Virus record (IMG/VR): IMGVR_UViG_3300014911_000017
Location: 1-35,897 of that record
DNA: 35,897 nt
Direction: 5' to 3' (one strand)
DNA from: a virus
The notes beneath the pieces were generated by a model, which saw nothing but the letters and a program-made list of their open reading frames with translations, was not told the origin of the DNA and searched no databases. Each line of letters opens with the position of its first letter. Positions within the stretch are counted from its first letter, which is position 1. A program made the position numbers and the translations under genes. Below are positions 16,274-23,630 of the stretch, piece after piece.

Positions 16274-16610
16274 AGAAATACAACAGAAGATAGCTAATAA
16301 GCTATCGCAGTTCGACAAGATACCAGTCATAATGCTAGAGGAAGTTCAACAGGCGGTTATAGAGGCGAAATCGACAGTTCCAGTCCGCACAGGATTCCTC
16401 AGAGATTCTATCGGAATCTTAGACTGGAATCCACAAGAGTACAGAATACTCGCAGGAACAGAATGTCATTACGCCCATTTCGTCGAGTTCGGAACGGTCA
16501 AAATGCATGCCCGACCATACTGGACGCCTGCAATTTGGGAAGCATTCTTTCGCATTAGAGAACGAATAAAAGATGAAGTTTTGGAGAGTGAAAGAACATG
16601 CCGCTTGTAA
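16236..16610 (+). CDS. HK97 gp10-like tail/neck protein
   Basis: TTG at 16236 follows AAGGAGAG. The 124-residue product has the motif line of the HK97-gp10 family: an N-terminal strand and helix (IELKGLKEIQQKIANKL), then STVPVRTGFLRDSI, YAHFVEFGT and MHARPYWTPAI. These proteins join head and tail or cap the tube. It overlaps the end of the frameshifted chaperone. Its place after the chaperone, and not among the connector genes, is a little unusual. Confidence 0.85.
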   Translation: MPFRISIELKGLKEIQQKIANKLSQFDKIPVIMLEEVQQAVIEAKSTVPVRTGFLRDSIGILDWNPQEYRILAGTECHYAHFVEFGTVKMHARPYWTPAIWEAFFRIRERIKDEVLESERTCRL

Positions 16611-17698
16611 CCGAAGTTAGAGTTGAAGGCGTAAGAGAATCAACACAGGAACTCATCGAGTTCTTTAGAGCGTTCCGTGAAGGACGACAGGATGTCCAAA
16701 CGATAAATACGGCAATGCGCGAAACCGCCGCACCCATTTACGGAATGCGGCGTTCACTAATGCTTTTAAGAACGGAATGGCGAGCAATGCACGCCGCATG
16801 GATTGAAGGTGCACGAGTAATGCGAGATTTTGGACGGATAGGACGTAACATAACACAAATATTCACAACATACACAGTCGCGCAAATACGTTTAGCACAG
16901 GCACATAGAGATTATGAAGACGCAGTTGAAGATGTCGCAGAGGCACAAGCAGTTTATAACCGTTACCTGCAAGTTTTTGGCGAAGAAAGCGCGTTCACAC
17001 AACAAGCGTATGAACAACTACAAGAAGCTATAAAAAACCAAAAAGAAGCCGAAGAAAAACTGCAAAAAGCACAACAAGACACAATAATGGGATATGTCGG
17101 AATAGCACTTCAAATAGGCGACATAATTGGGACAATTCCAACCATGATAATGCACATCAAAATGTTAAGTTATACAATGAAAATGGCAAATACTTCAGCA
17201 TCAACACTTGCTGGAACTTTAGGAGTGATAGGCGCGGTTCTAGGCGGAATATTCTTGGGAGTTGAAGCCGCAAAAGCATTGACGGACGCGTTTGGAGAAG
17301 CAGGAGCGGCGGCATCAATGATTTTGGGAAGCCTAATAGCAATCGCGGCGATACTGGCGGCAATAGCATTGAATGTAAGCATAATCTCGTTTGGCGGCGC
17401 GGCAATCGCTGGAATCGCGGCGTTCGGCGCGGCAATGGCGATTTACGGCGGATACTTGGCAATGGCAGAAGGAGAATATCAGTATGGCGGATACGTGCCC
17501 GAAACAGGTTTATACGTGTTGCATGCAGGCGAATATGTCGTTCCAAAAAATGAAGTTGAAACAATAACGAGAACACCTAAAGTAGTCAATATCCGAATGC
17601 CCATTTACATCAACCAAGTAACAAAGGAAGTCGATATCGAACGCGCAGCCGATTTAGCAACCAGAAAAGTGTTGAAGGTGATAGAAAAGGAATGGTAG
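16598..17698 (+). CDS. Tape measure protein (short)
   Basis: GGAGAG precedes the ATG. The protein has 366 residues: a helical N-terminal part with a coiled coil around residues 95-165 (AQAHRDYEDAVEDVAEAQAV, AIKNQKEAEEKLQKAQQD), then long hydrophobic Gly/Ala-rich helices (GIALQIGDIIGTIPTMI, ASMILGSLIAIAAILAAIAL, AAIAGIAAFGAAMAIYGGYL). It ends with YVPETGLYVLHAGEYVVPK, a segment shared by many tape measures. Tape length sets tail length; at about 1.5 angstrom per residue the tail would be near 55 nm. The hydrophobic part may also help DNA cross the membrane. Confidence 0.85.
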   Translation: MPLVTEVRVEGVRESTQELIEFFRAFREGRQDVQTINTAMRETAAPIYGMRRSLMLLRTEWRAMHAAWIEGARVMRDFGRIGRNITQIFTTYTVAQIRLAQAHRDYEDAVEDVAEAQAVYNRYLQVFGEESAFTQQAYEQLQEAIKNQKEAEEKLQKAQQDTIMGYVGIALQIGDIIGTIPTMIMHIKMLSYTMKMANTSASTLAGTLGVIGAVLGGIFLGVEAAKALTDAFGEAGAAASMILGSLIAIAAILAAIALNVSIISFGGAAIAGIAAFGAAMAIYGGYLAMAEGEYQYGGYVPETGLYVLHAGEYVVPKNEVETITRTPKVVNIRMPIYINQVTKEVDIERAADLATRKVLKVIEKEW

Positions 17699-19380
17699 AA
17701 TACACAGTATTCATAGACGACAAAGAATACTGGTTCACATCGCTAAAATACAAAAGAAGCTATAAACTTAAACCGCAACCCTTCACAATTACAGTTCCAC
17801 TAACATACGATATAACATCGTCGCTTCTAGGAAAATACGCAGAAATAAAAAGAGACAACGACACAGTATTTAAAGGCAAAATCAAATCGTTAGAGAAAGG
17901 TCAAGGAACAGTCAACCTTTCAGGAAACGATATGTGGGATCAACTGTCAAAACTTCTCGTTCCATATCGACGAAACTCCGCTAGCGCTGGAACTCAGGTT
18001 CAAGAGCAAATTCAGAATACAGACTTGACAGAAGGAACAATCCAATCAGGCGACGTCATCGATATGGAATACGGAAGCAACGAAGACAGTAAATTTACAA
18101 GGTTAAGAGCGCTTCGAGAAATATGCTTTGTAACTGGATATGAACTTTACATGTCGCCGACAGGAACAGTAGATTTCAAACCTTCATGCGGACAAGCTCT
18201 GTCTGAACAAATAAAATTCAAAGCAGGTGAACTTCTCAAAAACTGGACAGAACCATTCAAAATAATCGACGACAGAATCAAAAAGGTAATAGTTATCGGC
18301 GCGGGATCAAAAGATAACATGTGTGTCGGAGAAGCGCATGTAATCGGTTATTTAGATGGCGATCCAGTAAAACAGATAAACAGGAAAAACTTGGTGACAG
18401 ACGAAACATGCACTTCAGCCGCACAAAAATTGCTGGACGACCTCAAAAACCAAATACGATACGCAAAAATAGATGTAATAGACACGTTTAAAGGACGCGC
18501 CTATGACATATTCGATGGAATATACGTCAGAGATGATTATTTAGGAATCGCAGGTCTTTTCAGAATATTTGAAATTGAAAAATCGTTTAACCTAGAAACA
18601 GGAGAAACCACAAAAATCGGAATATGCAATCTAAATCACATCACAAGCAACGCAGAATATACGATAGAAAAGGGAGAAGGCGCAATCAACGACCTTTTGG
18701 GACGCACAGAAGAGTGGGCAAAAACGCACCAAATAATTTCAGATTATCCATTTCTATTGACCATGAAACACCACACAACCTTTGAATCCACAGACGGATA
18801 TTTCATACTGATGAATGGAAATGCGACATATAACATATATCACGATTACGTTGAGGTAAAAGTGCTTTCAGGCGGATCAAGCGGAAACGGTGTAATCTCA
18901 GGATTCAACACTATAAAAATAAACAAGGAAGTAAATCCATACTTTAAAGCCGTTGTCTACACGAACAGATCAACAGGCGAATCTGACGAAACTTTTCATT
19001 TCAACATTGGAATCGGAAATAAATACTCGCCATCCGATAATGCATGGTATTACGTAGATTCCATAATGATTAAATTCGAGAAAAGCAACTCAAACAGCAA
19101 AATTTACGGTAAATGGAGAAACGAAGAAGCGGGATACAACGGATCAATAGAACTCCAAGACTGGACAGGAGACAAGTTCTACACCGTCGAAGCGTTCATC
19201 CGAAACAAAAATAAACTGTATTTTCTGATAGACGGTGAAGTCAAAGCAATAGCAACCACAAATTTGCCAAACATGACAGATAGAGTATGCGATTTCTTTT
19301 GTGATTTTGGCGGAAGCGGAAATTCAACTCAAGATTTTATTGCCCGAATATACAATTTCACGGCGGGATACGACATATGA
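17692..19380 (+). CDS. Tail hub (gpD/gp27-like) with C-terminal lectin-like domain
   Basis: The ATG overlaps the tape-measure stop. Residues 1-330 read as a hub protein (IDDKEYWFTSLKYKRSYKLK, YAEIKRDNDTVFKGKIKSL, LREICFVTGYELYMSPTGTV, then KIIDDRIKKVIVIGAGSKDN and DIFDGIYVRDDYLGIAGLF). This resembles late-control D/gp27 proteins, which form the ring at the tail tip. From about residue 350 a separate sandwich begins (TTFESTDGYFILMNGNATYN to FDCDFGGSGN-like FFCDFGGSGNSTQDF), of concanavalin/laminin-G type, which could bind sugars. The fusion is inferred from the change in sequence style. Confidence 0.78.
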   Translation: MVEYTVFIDDKEYWFTSLKYKRSYKLKPQPFTITVPLTYDITSSLLGKYAEIKRDNDTVFKGKIKSLEKGQGTVNLSGNDMWDQLSKLLVPYRRNSASAGTQVQEQIQNTDLTEGTIQSGDVIDMEYGSNEDSKFTRLRALREICFVTGYELYMSPTGTVDFKPSCGQALSEQIKFKAGELLKNWTEPFKIIDDRIKKVIVIGAGSKDNMCVGEAHVIGYLDGDPVKQINRKNLVTDETCTSAAQKLLDDLKNQIRYAKIDVIDTFKGRAYDIFDGIYVRDDYLGIAGLFRIFEIEKSFNLETGETTKIGICNLNHITSNAEYTIEKGEGAINDLLGRTEEWAKTHQIISDYPFLLTMKHHTTFESTDGYFILMNGNATYNIYHDYVEVKVLSGGSSGNGVISGFNTIKINKEVNPYFKAVVYTNRSTGESDETFHFNIGIGNKYSPSDNAWYYVDSIMIKFEKSNSNSKIYGKWRNEEAGYNGSIELQDWTGDKFYTVEAFIRNKNKLYFLIDGEVKAIATTNLPNMTDRVCDFFCDFGGSGNSTQDFIARIYNFTAGYDI

Positions 19381-19607
19381 AAAAATATCAAATAAAAATA
19401 AAGAAAATAAACCCGATAAAAGAAATAGAAAACCAAATAGGTATAAAAATCGTTGGAATCCTAAAAACACCAAATGAAACGATCATCGACATAGAATCGG
19501 AAGCGTTTCCAACTCCTGAAATAATAGAAAAAATCAAAGAAATGCTTGAAAAGAAAAAAATAGAAATAAATGAGGTGCAAAAGCATTGCCATATATTAAC
19601 CAGATAG
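19377..19607 (+). CDS. Small protein between hub and distal tail genes, 76 aa
   Basis: The ATG overlaps the hub stop as ATGA, and its end overlaps the next gene. The lysine- and isoleucine-rich product (YQIKIKKINPIKEIENQIGI, then IIDIESEAFPTPEIIEKIK) is a small alpha/beta protein with repeated strand-helix units. No family is recognised. It is probably translated together with the tail-tip proteins and may be a minor tail component. Confidence 0.7.
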   Translation: MKKYQIKIKKINPIKEIENQIGIKIVGILKTPNETIIDIESEAFPTPEIIEKIKEMLEKKKIEINEVQKHCHILTR

Positions 19608-20377
19608 ACATAGAAACAGTAACCGACATCAACAAGCTAACCAGAAAACTTTACAATCCAATACGAATCGCATCGCTTGGAAAATACACTCAAAACATGT
19701 TGATTGAAGAACACACATGGCAAATAAACGGAACGTTAGACACGCCGACACAAATGACAATAGACAGACTGCAAAGTTTCAGAAACACGGGAAAAATCGT
19801 CCTTATCGACCTAGACGACATAGAACCAAACACAATAGCATGGGGAAAAATAACCGACCTAAACTTTTCAAGCAATGAGACACGCGCAAACATGATCGAT
19901 TACGAGATGACAATACAAATTCAACCAGCAATAGGATACACAACAAGTCAAAAAAACAACATAAAACTATACGATCTAGAAGTAAACAAGATAGGCAGAT
20001 ACATTGATCCGCATTTTGGACGATTCAGCAAATCATACTCATCAGACAGAAAAACACTTCAATACCAATTCAAAATACTTAATATAGGTGATTCAGCCGC
20101 AACGCCTGAAATAGAAATCCAAATAGGCGACAACATTTCAAGTCTAACCATAACATCAGATGCAGGAACATGGAACAGCGGAACCGGAGAAAGAGGAACA
20201 CAAATATCGGTTGGAACAGAAACCAAAACCTTAAGCCTTATGCTCGGATGTTTATACCGCGGATACGGCATTCACCCATCAACACTCGCGGCAGGTGCAT
20301 CTGAAACCGTAACTGTAACAATAACACATTCGGCATTCCCATACACAACATATATTGAAGGCGGGGTGAACGAATGA
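19586..20377 (+). CDS. Distal tail protein-like, 263 aa
   Basis: TTG at 19586 follows GAGGTG. The N-terminal part (IDIETVTDINKLTRKLYNPI, LIEEHTWQINGTLDTPTQMT, GKIVLIDLDDIEPNTIAWGK) resembles the tube-like domain of distal tail proteins; TWQINGT and GKI are typical of such barrels. The C-terminal half (LQYQFKILNIGDSAATPEIE, ISVGTETKTLSLMLG, AAGASETVTVTITHS) is an Ig-like sandwich. It would close the tail tip or carry fibres. Order at the end of the tail operon fits. The assignment is by pattern only. Confidence 0.68.
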   Translation: MPYINQIDIETVTDINKLTRKLYNPIRIASLGKYTQNMLIEEHTWQINGTLDTPTQMTIDRLQSFRNTGKIVLIDLDDIEPNTIAWGKITDLNFSSNETRANMIDYEMTIQIQPAIGYTTSQKNNIKLYDLEVNKIGRYIDPHFGRFSKSYSSDRKTLQYQFKILNIGDSAATPEIEIQIGDNISSLTITSDAGTWNSGTGERGTQISVGTETKTLSLMLGCLYRGYGIHPSTLAAGASETVTVTITHSAFPYTTYIEGGVNE

Positions 20378-20583
20378 AACGCCGCACAATGATGTTCCCG
20401 AACGGGCTGATACAAAAAATAGAAGATGAAGCCCGCAAACGCATCCTTTCAATGCGCAGTCGAAAATCAGTCGGAACAATGAGTCGCGACATAATATGCG
20501 TATGCATCACAATCGCGCTTAAAGACATCCAAAAAATGAACGATATAGAACTCAAGAAACTGATCAACCAAGTCGTAAAGTAA
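20374..20583 (+). CDS. Small basic protein, possible RHH, 69 aa
   Basis: The ATG overlaps the preceding stop. The sequence RTMMFPNGLIQKIEDEARKR, then SRDIICVCITIALKDIQKM, can be read as strand, helix, helix as in RHH proteins, with a basic start. It is the last gene of the long tail operon and stands directly before the integrase control region. A role as a regulator of the integrase promoter is possible. Confidence in the fold is modest. Confidence 0.6.
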   Translation: MKRRTMMFPNGLIQKIEDEARKRILSMRSRKSVGTMSRDIICVCITIALKDIQKMNDIELKKLINQVVK

Positions 20584-20599
20584 TTGAATAAATTTCATC

Positions 20600-20667
20600 G
20601 TCCAGACAATTTTTTCTGAACTATTTAAGTTCTACGGACATTTTTGTCCGAACGACACATTTAAATA
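20600..20667 (+). promoter_or_regulatory. Integrase promoter with clustered inverted repeats
   Basis: From left to right: the 25-base element GTCCAGACAA-N4-TTCTGAACTAT (20600-20624), which recurs at 27342; the inverted repeat GAACT-ATTTA-AGTTC (20618-20632); the inverted repeat CGGACA-TTTT-TGTCCG (20635-20650); and the TATA box TTTAAATA (20660-20667). The TATA box lies about 27 bases before the GTG at 20691, so the mRNA is probably leaderless. The palindromes sit just upstream of the box and are good binding sites for dimeric regulators or for the integrase. Confidence 0.68.
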
Positions 20668-20690
20668 CAACCACAAACACTATAATACAC

Positions 20691-21863
20691 GTGAAAGCAA
20701 TGAACCCGAAAGTAGAAAAATTGATGAATGAATTCCAAAATTACGGTTTGAAGCGGATGACCGCAAAGGGATACGCCGCGCATGTGATAAGGTTCTGCAA
20801 CCGAAACGGAATAACAGAAAATGACCTACTGAATTTACCGCTCGAACAAATAGAAGATTTAACCGAACGATTCATAAAGTCGAACATGCGCAGGTTGAGT
20901 CCGAAAGAACTCAACAATTACTATGCGAGCATCAAAGCGTATCTGGTAATGAAGCGAAAAATAAAGTCGACACGGGAATTTAGACAGATCAAATTCGACG
21001 GTCAAAGCCGCAAGACACGCGACAGAGAAATGATAACACGCGAAATAATGAGACAGGCATGCGACAATACAGATGTGGTCGGAAAACTGGTGCTTACATT
21101 TTACGGCGTAAACGGGCTTAGACCAAGCATTATACCACAACTGAAAGTCGGAAATATCCGTAAAAAGGATATAAAATTTAATGCGGATGGAACAGTCAAG
21201 CTAGCGCCGAAAACGTGGATTTGGATATGGCGCGAATATGAAGGAAATAAGGCGCGAATTGATTTTCCAATAATTTTGACGGATGAACAGCGAAAATGGT
21301 TGGAAGACCATTTAAACCAGAGAATAAGATATGGAGAAGTCATCAACGATGACACGCAATTGCTGGCGATCGGACAAACGGCAGACTGCGTATACAAAAT
21401 CGTCAAGCGACTATTAAGAAAGGTCGGATTTAACGGTCGAACCTATCTCCTGAGACATTACGCATTCAAACAGTTGAAAAGGGCAGTTGAAGATTACGAT
21501 TTTAGAGAATGGCTAATGGGACATAAAGGACGTATAAGCGCCATATACGACCATGAACATTACTTGGACGACCGCGAAATAGAAGAATACAAAATGCAAT
21601 ACGACCAGACAAAGTTGCTCATATATGGAGCAACAACAGAGGAAATGCGACAGGCTGAATTACTAGCTGGATTCGCACGAAACTTAGGCGTAAGCGACGA
21701 CAAAATCGCACAGATACTCAACCTACTGAAAACAGGACAGTTAACGGCGAAACAGTTTGAACAGCGATTAAACCAGATTGTCCAAAAACATCTTGAACAG
21801 CAAATAGAAGATAAGTTTGAAGAGTTGTTCGTGAAACTCAATCGAAAATATAACGGTCAATAA
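20691..21863 (+). CDS. int: Tyrosine recombinase (integrase)
   Basis: This enzyme would insert and excise the viral genome at a host site. The N-terminal 105 residues are a helical core-binding domain (MTAKGYAAHVIRFCNRNG). Catalytic candidates are R144 in NGLRPSIIPQL, R255 in YLLRHYAF, H278 in LMGHKG and Y286 in AIYDH. The usual first histidine of the HxxR box is a tyrosine here. At the C terminus about 90 extra residues form a helical extension (KIAQILNLLKTGQLTAKQFE). GTG at 20691 would give a leaderless transcript; an ATG three codons on is the alternative. Confidence 0.9.
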   Translation: MKAMNPKVEKLMNEFQNYGLKRMTAKGYAAHVIRFCNRNGITENDLLNLPLEQIEDLTERFIKSNMRRLSPKELNNYYASIKAYLVMKRKIKSTREFRQIKFDGQSRKTRDREMITREIMRQACDNTDVVGKLVLTFYGVNGLRPSIIPQLKVGNIRKKDIKFNADGTVKLAPKTWIWIWREYEGNKARIDFPIILTDEQRKWLEDHLNQRIRYGEVINDDTQLLAIGQTADCVYKIVKRLLRKVGFNGRTYLLRHYAFKQLKRAVEDYDFREWLMGHKGRISAIYDHEHYLDDREIEEYKMQYDQTKLLIYGATTEEMRQAELLAGFARNLGVSDDKIAQILNLLKTGQLTAKQFEQRLNQIVQKHLEQQIEDKFEELFVKLNRKYNGQ

Positions 21864-21874
21864 CAAGCGCAATG

Positions 21875-21894
21875 TTTATATAGCACCTTAGCAC
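21875..21894 (+). promoter_or_regulatory. RHH-gene promoter with AGCAC direct-repeat operator
   Basis: TTTATATA (21875-21882) runs into AGCAC (21882-21886), with a second AGCAC at 21890-21894. This is the same geometry as at 3810 and 28040. The start site would fall near 21905, a dozen bases before the ATG at 21917 of a small RHH gene, whose product is a candidate for the bound repressor. Confidence 0.72.
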
Positions 21895-21916
21895 ACTATA
21901 ATACACGGTGAAACAA

Positions 21917-22066
21917 ATGAAAAGGAAGGACACAAAAATAATACGCGTGACACCAGAAGTCCACAAACAACTCTTAGAACTCGGAAAGAAGGGAGAAACA
22001 TTCAATGACATTATAGAACGATTGATTGGATTCTATAATACGAACAAAATAATAACGAGGAAGTAA
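21917..22066 (+). CDS. Ribbon-helix-helix regulator, 49 aa
   Basis: This short gene translates as strand TKIIRVTPEVHKQLLELGKK, then GETFNDIIERLIGFYNTNK, the compact form of RHH seen in VapB-type and archaeal viral regulators. The leader contains GGTGAAAC before the ATG. It stands right after the integrase behind the repeated AGCAC operator and may control its own promoter and the two others that share it. Confidence 0.78.
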   Translation: MKRKDTKIIRVTPEVHKQLLELGKKGETFNDIIERLIGFYNTNKIITRK

Positions 22067-22067
22067 A

Positions 22068-22328
22068 ATGAACCAGTTAAAATGGGAGAAAGAAGGAGAG
22101 AAATGCATAGGTTCTTCAAAACGCTTAATGCGTGAAGAACACAGAAAACCCGCTAGTCCGCTTAATGCGGTGGGTTTCGGGGAGAGGCAGACTCTCTCTC
22201 ACTCTCTCTCCAGCAACTTGGATTTCGGTTACAAGTGGCAAACGCAAAGTTTTCCCGTTTTCCGCATTTCGGGCAGGTCGCCAACATTTCTCTCCTTCCT
22301 CCAAACAAAGGTGATAATTAATGGATGA
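22068..22328 (+). CDS. Doubtful reading frame over a structured region, 86 aa
   Basis: An ATG after GAGGAAG opens a frame whose stop overlaps the next gene, which speaks for translation. Against it, the product (MNQLKWEKEGEKCIGSSKRL..., serine-rich with no repeat of hydrophobic positions) does not look like a folded protein. The DNA underneath also contains two hairpins and a pyrimidine tract with runs of CTCTCT. It may be a leader peptide, a young gene, or simply an open frame across a functional RNA or recombination site. Confidence 0.3.
   Translation: MNQLKWEKEGEKCIGSSKRLMREEHRKPASPLNAVGFGERQTLSHSLSSNLDFGYKWQTQSFPVFRISGRSPTFLSFLQTKVIING
22111..22177. repeat. Twin hairpins with identical loops
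   Basis: Hairpin one: GTTCTTCA (22111-22118) pairs with TGAAGAAC (22133-22140) and encloses CGC-TTAAT-GCG. Hairpin two: AAACCC (22146-22151) pairs with GGGTTT (22172-22177) and encloses CCGC-TTAAT-GCGG. The outer stems differ in sequence while the inner CGCTTAATGCG is the same, which argues for a kept structure. It could be a non-coding RNA, a recombinase core site near the integrase, or a protein-binding RNA in the leader of the next gene. Confidence 0.6.
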
Positions 22329-22710
22329 TAGAATGATGAAAAACTGGCTTTACGGTCTTGCACGAAAAGCAGGATTCAGACGCAACCAAATCAAATCCGA
22401 AATAGTCGTTACATTTCCAGATGGTTCACAAATTAGACCAGATGTAGGAATATACGATAGACACGGTCGATTGCTAATAGCATTAGAAGGTTTTAGAACA
22501 TCAGCAGTTTCACGACGAAAAAAACAATTATCACGAAAATACGGATTCCAAATATTTGAATTCTGTGTAGGCGATTCAAGACGCCACGTTTACCAACGAA
22601 AAATACTCGCCAAAGAATTTTTAGAATGGGTTAAACGAAAAAGACAACAAAATCCAGAAAGACCTTTATGGATTCCGCCTGAAAAAAGCAAAATTTACCG
22701 TGTGCAATAA
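22321..22710 (+). CDS. PD-(D/E)XK nuclease-like protein, 129 aa
   Basis: The ATG follows AAAGGTGATAATTA. The protein is basic with the line QIKSEIVVTFPDGSQIRPDV, GIYDRHGRLLIALEGFR, KKQLSRKYGFQIFEF. This looks like the core of a restriction-type nuclease: helix, PDV, strand with an acidic residue, then helix. The expected lysine of E-x-K is not in place (EGFR), so activity is uncertain. It overlaps the following HExxH gene by 11 bases, so the two are made together. Compare the gene at 34115, where an HExxH domain is fused to a nuclease. Confidence 0.5.
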   Translation: MDDRMMKNWLYGLARKAGFRRNQIKSEIVVTFPDGSQIRPDVGIYDRHGRLLIALEGFRTSAVSRRKKQLSRKYGFQIFEFCVGDSRRHVYQRKILAKEFLEWVKRKRQQNPERPLWIPPEKSKIYRVQ

Positions 22711-23020
22711 ATTGACAATAACATTTACAACTTATAATGAATCCGTTAGAAATCAAATCTTCAAAGATTTTGGAGTGAAATACGAATGGATTAAGAAGAT
22801 AGAAGATCAAACCATCGGATGGGCAAACTTTGAGAAATCGCAAATAGAAATTTATATTGACAGAATTGTAAAGTTTTTAGGAGAAAATAAATTGGAAGAA
22901 ATCAAAATAATATCCGAAATTATTAATGCAGTAACGATTCACGAATTAATTCATTTGATGGGACATATTTTAGCTGAAGACACGACAGATAAATTAACGA
23001 AAATCTTATTAGATTTTTGA
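22700..23020 (+). CDS. Minimal HExxH metallopeptidase-like protein, 106 aa
   Basis: GTG at 22700 lies inside the end of the nuclease-like gene. The motif VTIHELIHLMGH (HExxH at residues 81-85) is a zinc site of metallopeptidases, with a possible third ligand in the following AED. The whole protein is similar to the first 125 residues of the product at 34115: both share a Gly-Trp after T-I/L, IEIYIDR, VTIHEL.H and IL.E followed by a TK..L helix. With 106 residues this is close to the smallest possible form of such an enzyme. The substrate is unknown. Confidence 0.72.
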   Translation: MCNKLTITFTTYNESVRNQIFKDFGVKYEWIKKIEDQTIGWANFEKSQIEIYIDRIVKFLGENKLEEIKIISEIINAVTIHELIHLMGHILAEDTTDKLTKILLDF

Positions 23021-23104
23021 CCTACTGGATTTTCCGCCTCAAATTTTGACCTACTGGATTGCTCCTCGCGAAAAATTTTCGCTCAGAAAATGACCTACTG
23101 GATT
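23018..23104. repeat. Three copies of TGACCTACTGGATT
   Basis: Exact copies lie at 23018-23031, 23047-23060 and 23091-23104, separated by GC-richer spacers. One spacer holds the near-perfect palindrome GCGAAAA-A-TTTTCGC (about 23068-23082). Two further copies lie at 25476 and 25491, on the far side of a block of four genes. No copy was noticed elsewhere in the window. They could be ends of a mobile cassette, binding sites for a regulator or replication iterons. Confidence 0.8.
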
Positions 23105-23142
23105 TCAGGCTAAAAACGGAAATAGACCGCAAAAACGCAATA

Positions 23143-23192
23143 TTTAAATATGACCGTGCAACCTAGTTAAACATGGTGCGAAAAACGCACCT
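23143..23192 (+). promoter_or_regulatory. Promoter and leader hairpin of the accessory cassette
   Basis: The TATA box TTTAAATA (23143-23150) predicts a start near 23173. Directly after this, GGTGCG-AAAAA-CGCACC (23176-23192) makes a perfect six-base hairpin in the leader, followed by GAGGTG as ribosome site. The hairpin may be an operator at the start site or an RNA switch that limits translation. Confidence 0.62.
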
Positions 23193-23215
23193 AAAACGCA
23201 AAGAGGTGTTGAAAC

Positions 23216-23629
23216 GTGAAAACGTATATCATAAACGTTAGAATAAATGAATCCGATTTTGAAGGATGGAGTAAGAAAGAAATCAAAGATTACATTACGA
23301 CGCTCTTAACACGATGCGAAAACAACAGCATAAAAAACGGTTATCCGATAGAAATAGGCGCAATAAAAGACATTGATCAAGGCGTTTATGCGTTCTGGAA
23401 ATACGATATACCTTTTGAAGTTGCTGAATCAGTTCTTAGAAGGCTGAAAATACCATATAAAATATTGACTAGAACCGAAAAACGAAACGATGAATGGGGA
23501 AAAGACGAATGGGGAATAATCCAAGTCAACCCAAACAAGCTAGTTAAATGGTTAGAGCGATTAATAGAGGAAGAAATAGGAAATTATCCGCATTCTGAAC
23601 TTGAAAAACGAATTTTAGGAGAGAATTAA
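23216..23629 (+). CDS. Hypothetical accessory protein, 137 aa
   Basis: The GTG start follows AGAGGTG. The product is alpha/beta and charged: KTYIINVRINESDFEGWSKK, EIKDYITTLLTRCENNSIKN, VYAFWKYDIPFEVAESVLRR, then WGIIQVNPNKLVKWLERLIE. A pattern of strand, helix, strand with conserved tryptophans is visible, but no known family. It is the first gene of a four-gene block enclosed by 14-base repeats and has its own promoter. The sequence is poorer in CGA/CGC codons than the structural genes. Confidence 0.7.
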   Translation: MKTYIINVRINESDFEGWSKKEIKDYITTLLTRCENNSIKNGYPIEIGAIKDIDQGVYAFWKYDIPFEVAESVLRRLKIPYKILTRTEKRNDEWGKDEWGIIQVNPNKLVKWLERLIEEEIGNYPHSELEKRILGEN

Positions 23630-23630
23630 A

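Noticed and set aside
17157-17576. Leftward frame of 139 codons opposite the tape measure
   Set aside because: It is rich in leucine, arginine and proline, as expected from the complement of alanine- and glycine-rich codons, and has no promoter or operon context.
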